From: Porphyra umbilicalis
Taxonomy: Eukaryota > Rhodophyta > Bangiophyceae > Bangiales > Bangiaceae
DNA length: 64,000 nt
Direction of reading: 5' to 3'
Assembly (NCBI GenBank): GCA_002049455.2
Contig: KV919019.1
Location: 51,266-115,265, forward strand
Shown: positions 55,692-64,000 of the stretch, piece after piece
How the letters are laid out: each line of letters begins with the position of its first letter
How positions within the stretch are numbered: the first letter of the stretch is position 1
Program-made: the position numbers and the translations under genes
Notes under the pieces: generated by a model
Seen by the model: only the letters and a program-made list of their open reading frames with translations
Databases searched by the model: none
Told to the model about the DNA's origin: nothing

Positions 55692-58648
55692 TTACTCTCT
55701 TCGAGCCCGCTTCTCCCTCCTCACGTGCGCGCCGATCGTGTCAGCGGCCACCTCCTGTAAATCATCAGCCCACTTCTTCCTATCCTTTCTCTCCTTCTCC
55801 TCCTTCGCCACGCACACAGGCACCTCCTCCCGGTTCGCCCGCAGCCGCTTGTCGCCCACCTTGGTGGCCTTGTGCGCTCCAAGCACGGCTGGCCTGCGTG
55901 TGGGCCCGTACTGTGCCAGGTCCGACTCGCACGCCTCCCGCGCGAGCGCCATGGCGCGCATAAATGCCGCTGCTGATGCCAGTTCCGACCACAGCGAGTG
56001 CTTACGGGCGCTCTGCCCGTAGCGCCCATGCCAGGCCTCTATGGCTTGTTCTCCATAGAGGCCAATGCTCCCGTAGAGGTGCATATAGTCGGCGGCGTGG
56101 CAGAGCAACATGTGGAGTTTGGGAGAAATGCTCATCCAGGGAAATGAGCGCTTCAGATGAGCAACCAGGGCGGTGGTGTCCGCCCGAACTGCTTGACCTC
56201 CTCGGCCGTGGCAGTGGCTCCCGGTTCAGGGGCTTTCGCACTCTGTTCCAGAGCAGCCATGCGCGCTTGACGCCGTGTGGTACTCCTCCGTGAGCTCTAG
56301 CAACAGCAGCCGGCAGATGGCGTCGCTCCTGTCACCTATGCGGTCACAGTCGCGGCCTAAGAATCCCCGCCGTGGTAGGGGACAGGCGTCACCCCCACCT
56401 CCTCCCGTAGCAGCGCCGCCAGGCGGTGCGTAAACCGCAACCCCGCCGCCGGGCCCTTGCACTTAATTACGCACTCGGTGGCAAGGACGAGGAATCGTCC
56501 GTTCACCCCAAGCGTAATGTGCAACGGAATTACCACGATCTGCTTCGGATCAACCGTCAAAAGAGGCGGCAGTTCCACGGACAGATGGGCCAATTGGCGC
56601 TCCGACGGAGTGCCGCTGCTACCGCTGCCATCATTGCCGCTGCCGCTGCACCCCACCCGTGCGCCGCTGGCAAACTGCGTCGACGAGCGCAACGTCCTTG
56701 CGCCCGCCACATCCTGCAATGTCATGTACTTGGCGTCCAGTGCGGAGTGCTCGCGGCTCGGCGACCGCGTGCTGAGGCACATCAGGCACGGCATGGTCGC
56801 GCTCGGACCCTTGTGCCCTAGCACCGTGCAGAGGGCAGCATAGTCTCCTGTGAGGAACAAGCGTACGGCCCGCCTCTCCCCGTCCACCAGCAGGCCTCCC
56901 GCGAGTAGCGCGGTGACCTGTGGCGCGAGTGTCTTCAGCATCGAGTCCAGGTCTTCGTACTGGTCATTTTCGCAAGGACACACCGCGGCGAGGATGGTAT
57001 TGTTGGGGTTGTTGGGGCGCGCTTGATTGATGAGTCCGACCACAATCTTGACGGAGGCAGGGTTTCCTCCCTTATCGAGGCCAAGAGTGACGTGGACGTC
57101 CTTCATGTTGGCGGGGGGGCGACCGGACAGCACGCCCGGGTCGTTCGCGTCCGCTTCCGTAAAGAGGGTGGTCTTCGTCACGGGCCGGTAATTTTCGTCG
57201 TAGACGTGACGCTCCACGAAGCGGCCAGACTCGCAGAGCGCAGACACTCGCTCCTGCAGCGCCAGCGACAGGCTTGCGATGTGGGCGCCAGCGCTGTCAA
57301 CCTTGATCTGCTTTGCCGGCATCGCCGCGAGGCGCTTGCGGGCCTGGCGCAGCTGGGCGACACTGGCCATGCCAACACGGCTGCCCCCGAAGACACGCCT
57401 AATGAGCGAAAATCATCGGTGACTCAGCCCAGCCACCTCCAGTAGCCCCACCTGCTCCTCAGCAGAGGGCACGCCGCTGAGGCTGCCCGACGCCACACGC
57501 GATGGCCCGCCGGTGCGCCTTCCAGGGTCGACAGCTGCCACTGGTGCCGAGGTGTTGGTGGGACAAGTCACTAGCAATTCCTTGCGGGCGGCAGCCCGGC
57601 GTTTGTTTGCCTGGCTTTTCTTGACGGAAACCTTGCGGGGCGACACTCGCCGCGTGTAAACGGCTGCAGTGCCGTTGCTGCGGGTCAGCCGCAGAACGTC
57701 GGGCGAGCCACACAGCAGAACAGCACTGGCAATCCTTCCCAAAATCGCCTTGTCCTCCGCGGTGTCGAACTGTCCAGCCTGCAAGGCTTCAAGAAACATC
57801 ATGCAGGTTGCAGCAGCAGGGCGGGGGGAGGAGAGGCTGGGGGTACCGGCGGCCTGCTCAACGGGTATGCTTGGAGGGCGACGAGCCGGCAGGTCAGGCG
57901 GCTGGGAGGCCAGCCCACACGCTCCCCCCGTCGCGGCCAAAGCGCCACCGACCACAAGGTTGACGCGTCTTAAGGTCCCAACACATGCTGTCGAAGCAGG
58001 TGGAGCCAGTGCCGGGAGGGTGCGCGCCACAGGCGGGGGGGGAGGGCGTAAGGGGGGCGTGTGGGGTGGTTTAGACCCACAGGAGGTCACCCCGTTCGGG
58101 AGAGGCGTGGGTAGCGTAGCTGGGGCGCCCGCAGGGACCAGGGGGGGGTAAGGAGAAGCAGAAGGAGTGGACCTGGTTGCCTCGCGGCGCGCCGCTCTCC
58201 TTCTCTTGGCATAACACGTGTCACAAAGACCGTGAGGGGTGCCGCTGCCGTCCCTGCCCAGCTCCTCGGCGCCTTGCTTGCACGGCACGACCGGCAGATT
58301 CGCCACGACAGCAGGGGATGAATCGCGAGGGTGCGACTGGGCCCACCCCCGCCACTTGTCCATCCCCTTCGTTTTTTTGAGGAGGAGACGTGAACAGTCG
58401 ACGCACAGGTATGCCCACACCGTGCCGTGGAGAGCGAGAACAATGTCTGCTGTTGTTGCCCTGTGTTCAAAAAATGGAAAAGAGATAGGAAACAGCGGGG
58501 AGGACGCACGCGTATGGAAAGGAGCACTGCTGAGAACAGGGGAGAAGGTTGAGCGTCGAGTCCCTCCGAGTACCCGGGCCGTAGCGCCCCCCCCCCGTCC
58601 CCCCCCCCCCCCCGCATGCTCGCCCCCCCCTTGCACGGACAAGTGCAA
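55692..58648 (-). pseudogene. transposon-type protein, uncharacterised family, broken
   Basis: Minus-strand coding sequence in pieces. 58648-57413 has a CDTCYAKRRRAARRE segment and a basic region. 57370-56357 is the same frame after a single TGA, with VTLGLDKGGNPASVKIVVGL, RLFLTGDYAALCTVLGHKGP, ATMPCLMC and PPLLTVDPKQIVVIPLHITL. After a one-base loss it continues FLGRDCDRIGDRSDAICRL, and after further shifts 56135-55692 has SISPKLHMLLCHAADYMH and GSIGLYGEQAIEAWH. From memory, the order GD..LC..LGH...PC..C, then PLH..LG, then PKLH.L, then GEQ..EA.H is that of long transposon-derived proteins of cnidarians and nematodes with no experimental function. A transposase role is inferred. About four lesions. 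Confidence 0.45.
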
Positions 58649-58736
58649 CGACCATTCGTGGACAAGATTTACCTCCGCTCTTCATCATTTTCCACCATCT
58701 TGAGCCCCACCACAGGAAGACGACAACGGCGCAGCG

Positions 58737-59036
58737 ATTGCCCGAGCGCCGATAGAAATCGACTGCTGGCGACGATGCAGAGGCGAGACATGATCCGCTG
58801 ATTGCCTATGGAAAACCGACTGCAGGCGACGGTGCACGGGCAAGACGTGATCCGCGGATCAAGTCAATGCCCACGGCTCGTCCTGGATTGTCAGCCACCT
58901 CTCTCAGAGAGGCCTTAGAGGCGAGAATTGGGACGCGTCCCACCCTTCTCACAGGGGCCGTAGAGGCAGAATCGGCGACGCGTCGGCAGAATCGGCGACG
59001 CGTCGCCAATTCGTCGTTTGCGGCCTCTGTGAGAGG
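58737..59036. repeat. direct and inverted repeats upstream of the transposon-type gene
   Basis: 58737-58800 and 58801-58857 are degenerate direct copies (GATTGCC...GACTGC.GGCGACG...GTGATCCGC type). 58966-59005 has two 20-base units CAGAATCGGCGACGCGTCGG. About 40 bases at 58898-58940 recur inverted at 58996-59036. Such arrays could be terminal or subterminal parts of the element carrying the 55.7-58.6 kb gene. Confidence 0.55.
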
Positions 59037-59151
59037 GGAATTTTCTCTCGACCACTCACGTTTTTGCACGTCGCAGCTTGTCTTTTCAAACACCCGATGT
59101 AAAGCTCAGAGCCGTAAGAGCCGGCTTAACTCGGCGTGTGAGACCCCCCCC

Positions 59152-59190
59152 CCCGTCGATTGTAGCCCACCTACACGTCGAATCGACGGG
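59152..59190. repeat. short hairpin
   Basis: CCCGTCGATT and AATCGACGGG form a perfect 10-base stem around a 19-base loop, in the interval between two minus-strand genes. It could be a transcript-end structure; nothing more is supported. Confidence 0.4.
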
Positions 59191-59560
59191 GTGCGTTTTT
59201 TTTTAAATACAACCTCACTGTGAAGCTGATTGCATCAGTCCTCCACCGGTGTGCTCTGTCAAGCCGTGCCATGAGATGATGCAGAGAAACGCGAAAGCTG
59301 TGTGCTGTGTCATTCCCTCCGGCATGCTGTGCTCGACGGGAGCGGCGCTTTCATCCAGCTGCCTCATGCTTTCAAACGCACATGGTCGCACCGGTCCCCC
59401 TGCTCCCCGCCTTTCCAGGCAGCCTGGACCCGCCCCCCCCCCCCCTCATCCCCTTGATCCCTCCCCCCTTCCCTCGCCCCCCGGCCGCTATCCGCCTCCC
59501 CGCGCCCCAAAGAGCCACCACACCCGCGGACGTCCCCCCCCCCCCCCCCCGCCTGCCCGC

Positions 59561-61084
59561 TCACCCCTCCCGCGGCTCCCGCAGGCGGTACGTCAGCTCC
59601 ATATCCGGCAGCTCCCGCCACAAAAACTGCTTGATGGTTGCGAGGCTCATCGCGCCGGGCACCAGCCGCCCGTTGCACACAATCTCGAGCGCCCCCTCCT
59701 CGGGCGTGTCCGCTTCGCGGCCCATGCGGCCGGTTACTCCTCGCGGAGGAGCTTAGCGGTGTAGGACGCGACTTTGGCGCGCGCGGAGCACCCGCGGCGC
59801 GTTGAGCATCGACTCTTTGAGGGCGGGGAGCGCCGACCCAGCGTCGGGCGCAAGTTGAAAGGCGAGCTTGACGTCTCGCGGGGGGGGCGCCCCGGCGCCA
59901 GCGCCGGCGCCGCCCGCCGCGCCGGCGGCGGTGCCGCCGCCGCCGCCGGGGCGCTCGCGCACCACGTCGGCGACCCAGGGGGGGAGCGCCTCCCCGTCGG
60001 CGGGGCCGAGCTCGGCTATCCGGCGGCGGAGGAGGGGGACCGACGCGCCCTCCTCCATAACCGCCACGGTCGTGTCAGGGGGAAGGGCATAGGGGGGGAG
60101 ACCCGCGTCAGCGACCTTGGGGGGGGGCGGGAGGGGGGGAGGGGGGAGGGCGCACCCGCGGCACCCTCACCCGTTGGTGGGAAAGGCTGCGCGCCGCCCG
60201 CCGCGGCCGGGGGCGCCGCGGCAGAGGCGCCACCGCCGGCGGCTGCCGCGGCCACGGGTGTGGTGCCCGGGGGGCCCCCCTCGCCCGCCACCGTCGACAC
60301 GGACGTGGTCGACGTGCCGCTCGAGGCGCCCACGGGGGCACCCGCCGCCCCCTCCCCCCCCCCCCCCCCCGATGCGGCGCCACCGTCACCCGCCGCGGCG
60401 GCGGCCGCCGCCGCCTCCGCCACCAGCCGCCTGTGCCACTCCCCAAACAGCCCCCGGACGACGTGCTCCCCGATATTCACCTTGACCTCCTCTGACAGCA
60501 CGTCCAGCCCCGCGTCGACGGCGTACAGCTCGGCTTGAACGCCGACGACGGTTCCAGCTTGATCGTCAAGGAGCCGGTGCGAAAAGTCGACGGTGAACCA
60601 CGACGGCACCGCCACCTCCTCCTCGAGGGCGGCCGCGACAGCGTCGAGGTCCCCGGGCCGACGCGTCGGCGCATTGGCCACGGCGGCGGCGGCCGCCGCC
60701 GCCGCCGCCGCCTCAGCCGCTGCTACCGACCCAAGGCCTGGGGGAACCACGGCCGCGGCGGCGGTGGCGGCACCGCCGGCGGCGGTGGCGGGGACGACAC
60801 TGAGCGCACGCGCCCGGTCGTAACGTCGATGGTCGACACGTCGCCGGCAGCGTCCTCGACGAGAACCTCCCGCTTGTTGTTGAGTACCCGGTACGCAACA
60901 ACGGCCGGGAGGCCGGGCAACTCCACCGCCGGCACGGGCGGCGCGGCCACGGCGACACCCGCCGCCTCGCCCCCGAAATCGGCCACGGCGGCGGCGACGG
61001 CGCCGTCGACCGCCCCGCCGCCGCCAATCGTGCCGGTCGCGGCGCGGAGGCGGCGGCCGCTGCCGCTGCCGCCACCGCCGCTGC

Positions 61085-61115
<31 letters not shown>

Positions 61116-62582
61116 GCCGCTGCTGCCGAGGCTCCCGCTACTGCCGGCGGCGCCCGCCAAGATCCCCCCCCCGGCGGCCCGTTGGCGATGCCACCCCGAC
61201 ACCCCCACCGAGCCCCCCGCCACCGACCTTCTTTCGACCGAGGCGCGGCTCGGCGGCGGCGGCCGGGCGGTCGACTCCCCCCCCGCCAACACAGCCCGCT
61301 CCGCCTGCGGCGCATCCAACCGCCAACACCGCACCGTCGAGGCTGGCGTCGACACCCACACCGCCCCCTCAGCGCTGTCGAGGGCCATGGCAGCACCCGG
61401 TTGGCGGCCCCCCCCCACCCACCGCCGGCAACACACACCGCGAGACGGAGGAGCCGAGCCACGTCCGCCACACCGCCCCGTCGCGGCCGCCCGAGAGCAC
61501 CCACGAGCCGCCGCCGCCGACGGCGAGCGCCCACACTGAATCCGCGTGCGCCTCCACGGCGTGCACAGCGCGCTGCATGCGGAGGTCCCACACTCGCACC
61601 GACGTGTCGGCCGAGCCGGACAGGAGGGAGAGGCCCCCAGGCGCCACCGCCACCGCCCGCACCGTGTCGGTGTGGCCGCGGAGGGCCGCGACGCGCGCGC
61701 CGGCGCGCGCATCCCACACCGTCACGAGGCGGTCGCGGGAGCCGGCCACGAGCACCCGCCCGGCGTCGGGCGGCGGCACCGCAGCACCGCCGCCGCCGCC
61801 CGCCGCTCCCCCCGCCTGTGGCGCCACGTCGGCCACGCCCGCGAGGCAGTAGAGGGAGGCGCCCGGCTTGGTGCGGCCGCCCGTCAAGTCGACGGCCACC
61901 CGCCCATACTCGACGTCCCACAAGAGCACCCGCCCGTCGAGCGAGGCGGACGCCACCGACGTGGCCGACGGCAGCGCGAGTGCCATGACGTAATCCGAGT
62001 GGGCGGCGAGCGTCCGCACCGCCCGCCCCGTGTCTGGATGCCACACCTTGACCGTCCCATCTGACGAGGCCGACGCGACACGGTCAGCGCCCGCGTAGCG
62101 CAGGACCGCCAAGTCATTGACCCAATCAACGTGCTCGTCAAAAGTCGCGGCGGCGGCGGGGATCGTCGAGGACGCGGGGGGGACGGCGCACCCGCCATCC
62201 GGCGCGGCGGGGGCTCCATTGGCGCCGCGGGCGGCGGGTGCGTCGCGAGCCCCAGCCAATACGGTGCCCCGGAGGGCGCCTTTCCCACCCCCCCACCGCC
62301 GCCGCTGCCGCCGCCGCCGACGTCAACGTCGGCCGCCGCCAACGGCACCGCCCATCGCCGCACCGTCCCGTCGCGCCCGCCCGTGAAGAGCGTCGCCCCA
62401 CCGTCGGCCGCGGAGCGCGCCAGCGACGTGACGCCGAGCGGTGGACCGCCTCGGCGGGGCGGAGGGTGTAGGTGAGGCGCAGGTCCCGCGACCGCGCGCC
62501 GCCCGCGGCGGGCGCGGCGGCGGCCGGTGGCCCCGCTGGCGCTGCCGCCACTGGCGGCCGTGGCGGTAGAGGCATCAGCCAT
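59561..62582 (-). CDS. WDR48/UAF1-like WD40 protein, frame broken in assembly
   Basis: Colinear with animal WDR48. A start near 62582-62575 and a basic N-terminus lead to LRLTYTLRP, then repeat 1 (LFTGGRDGTVRRWAVP). FDEHVDWVNDLAVLRY, SASSDGTVKVWHPDTG, SASLDGRVLLWDVEYG, AGSRDRLVTVWDARAG, SGSADTSVRVWDLRMQ and VLSGGRDGAVWRTWLG follow; then AVWVSTPASTVRCWRL. The C-terminal domain has AYRVLNNKREVLVEDAAGDV, VPSWFTVDFSHRL, ALPPWVADVV and a ubiquitin-like end (LATIKQFLWRELPDMELTYR). In animals WDR48 activates the deubiquitinases USP1, USP12 and USP46. The frame changes about seven times, for example at poly-C near 61410 and 60095, and a missing base near 59735. Glycine/alanine linkers are long. Either assembly indels or a recent pseudogene. 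Confidence 0.85.
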
Positions 62583-62728
62583 GGCCGCCGTAGCTGAAAG
62601 AGCAGCGGGGGCAGGGAAGGAGGGGAGGAAAGAAAAAACGCACTGCGAGGGGGAACAGCCGGCGGCGCAGCCACCGCCGAGCGCGGGCGACAGCGGCACG
62701 AGACAAGAGAAAATAACGAAGCAAATGG

Positions 62729-62736
62729 TATTTAAA
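62729..62736 (-). promoter_or_regulatory. TATA-like box of the WDR48-like gene
   Basis: The minus strand reads GCTTTAAATACC about 150 bases before the start codon, in an A/T-rich pocket; spacing resembles that of the 46817-47278 gene. Confidence 0.35.
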
Positions 62737-62820
62737 GCAGAGAGGCAGACGGCCACCACCAAGTCCGGATCGGCAGAAGCTCGGCGGTTCGTTCCATGTA
62801 CAGTAGGGTTGCACACCACG

Positions 62821-63113
62821 CTAGTGTCTATTCTACTGGCCGCCTCATTTGAGCCGATTCCCCTCATTTGAGACTGTTTTCGATGCCTCTCTGTGACCAT
62901 GTTCCCCGCCTCGGCTGCTCTTTCTGAGAATAGATCTGGACTCGGCCCAGTCCACTCACCTATGGGCCAACTCGGCGGCTGTGTACGATGAAAACTCGGA
63001 GGGGTGCCCCAGACACCCCAAAAAGGGCGCCTTTCCAGGCCATATGAGGGGAGCCTCATTTGAGCCTCATCTGAGCCTCATTTGAGCCTCGGGAGCAGTA
63101 GAATAGACACTAG
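62821..63113. mobile_element. 293-bp MITE with subterminal CCTCATTTGAG repeats
   Basis: Perfect 18-base terminal inverted repeats CTAGTGTCTATTCTACTG (62821-62838, inverse 63096-63113). Inside both ends are several copies of CCTCATTTGAG. Outside lie two direct, similar strings (TAGGGTTGCACACCACG before, GGGTTGTGCAACACGCC after), related to the ends of the 6057-7055 element. No coding capacity. Confidence 0.75.
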
Positions 63114-63154
63114 GGTTGTGCAACACGCCAAAGGCGTGTACACGAACACGCCTA

Positions 63155-63705
63155 AGGCCCAGTCTACACGGCGCGTGTACGGCGTGCTCAGACACGTGCT
63201 AGCCAATGGGAGCGCTTCGTTCCAATCACACCCCAATCACGCTAATACTTTTAGACCCAATCCGGCCGACCGTGCGATCCCGCACGCAAAGGACTTGCGA
63301 GCCGAAACAGGCTCATTCGGAGCATTCAAGCCGAACACGTTCACGTCCGCGAGTTTTTTTTAATATCTCGCGCACGTGAACGTGTTTGGAAAGGAATGTG
63401 TCAGTTGCGTCTTTTGGCTTTCGCAGGAATGATTGGACGAGAAGGCTCCTCACGACTGCACCACTCGGATCAAGAGATGGGAGACCCGTCAGTTCTCGAG
63501 AGACGCCTGCTCGGTGCAGCCGCGTAGCTCTCGCTGCGTCGTTATCACCACGATACGATCTGCCAGATCTGACCATAAACTTCTGGCACAGTGTGTTCGT
63601 GCGTGCCGTGAAGAAAGACGGCGCCACATCACGTGTTTTTTGGCGGACTTATGTTCATATTGGTGCCGAATCACGTTCACGTCGCTCGCCGTGTAGACTG
63701 GGCCT
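63155..63705. mobile_element. 551-bp TIR element with internal palindrome
   Basis: AGGCCCAGTCTACACGGCG at 63155-63173 is inverted at 63687-63705. Internally, AACACGTTCACGTCCGCGAG and CTCGCGCACGTGAACGTGTT (about 63337-63390) form a palindrome around a T-run. Open frames have no transposase motif. No clear target duplication. Confidence 0.65.
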
Positions 63706-64000
63706 AAGAGCACACCCAACAACGTCTCCCCCAAGTTCTGAAACCCCAAACGGAATATGCCACGTTTGCTTACGTGGAGGACGCTGAGCGGCCCCCATTT
63801 TTCTCATCCAAGAGGGCCCTCCGCGGTCCTGGAGTTATCGAAAACAGGGGCTACATGGTCCAGAGATGGGTGCAAGAAGATGGGGAAGCGCACAGCGATT
63901 TGCGACCTCTTCCTTATTTAATCCTGGCCCCTAAATGAGACTGTCTGCAGAGGTTTCCACAGGACAGTCCTTTTCGTGCAGCCAGGTCAATCCCGCACAC
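63706..64000. other. right edge, nothing recognised
   Basis: No coding region, repeat end or RNA gene that I can support in the last 295 bases. Confidence 0.4.

Noticed and set aside
59561..62582. Introns explaining the frame changes in the WDR48-like gene
   Set aside because: The protein continues almost without gaps across each change, leaving no room for GT-AG introns of usual length; single-base indels fit better.
63111..63131. Telomere-type repeat from TAGGGTT strings
   Set aside because: Single occurrences followed by GTGCAACACGCC match transposon ends rather than tandem telomere units.

Overview
The window is nuclear DNA of a eukaryote. It has dispersed genes with candidate TATA boxes and an AATAAA signal, no operon-like packing, and layer upon layer of Ty1/copia and Ty3/gypsy retrotransposons. 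Very high GC, long GCC/GGC-rich tracts and apparently intron-poor genes would suit a red alga of the Porphyra/Pyropia type. That is an inference from composition and gene style, not from a diagnostic marker.

Layout. At 0-8.5 kb there is one convincing gene, a small secreted netrin/TIMP-like (NTR) protein at 2822-3307, among foldback and terminal-inverted-repeat elements. From 8.5 to 40.7 kb almost everything is one nest of mobile elements, resolved here layer by layer. A decayed gypsy pol ('gypsy-1', from 8506) was split by a TIR element ('D3', 11384-39626, GAT target duplication). D3 was split by an LTR copia ('copia-A', 11930-37102, CCCCC duplication). Copia-A was split by a chromodomain gypsy element ('gypsy-B', 14787-32118, GATGG duplication) and by a second D element (D2, 33636-35834). 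Gypsy-B was split by a young copia ('copia-C', 16856-22016, GGACG duplication), a solo LTR (24090-24507, GAAGG duplication) and a third D element (D1, 26040-28237, GAT duplication). Removing the inserts at the duplications restores continuous reading frames. LTR divergence falls in nesting order: 18/163, about 35/501, then 2/86.

From 40.7 to 55 kb there are few genes: GC-rich minisatellites, two small TA-flanked or tandem repeats, one small cysteine-rich secreted protein (46817-47278, minus strand, with a TATA box) and a possible membrane-protein fragment near 50-51 kb. From 55.7 to 58.6 kb a broken minus-strand gene resembles a large transposon-encoded protein of an uncharacterised eukaryotic family. 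From 59.6 to 62.6 kb is a minus-strand WDR48/UAF1-like WD40 gene, the best housekeeping gene here. Its reading frame changes about seven times, several at C/G homopolymers, which suggests assembly indels or recent decay. The last 1.2 kb holds two more TIR elements.

The host genes do not form a pathway. The main biology is the insertion history of the mobile elements. The D family is the most novel item: it inserted both before copia-A and after gypsy-B, always at GAT, and I see no transposase of its own.
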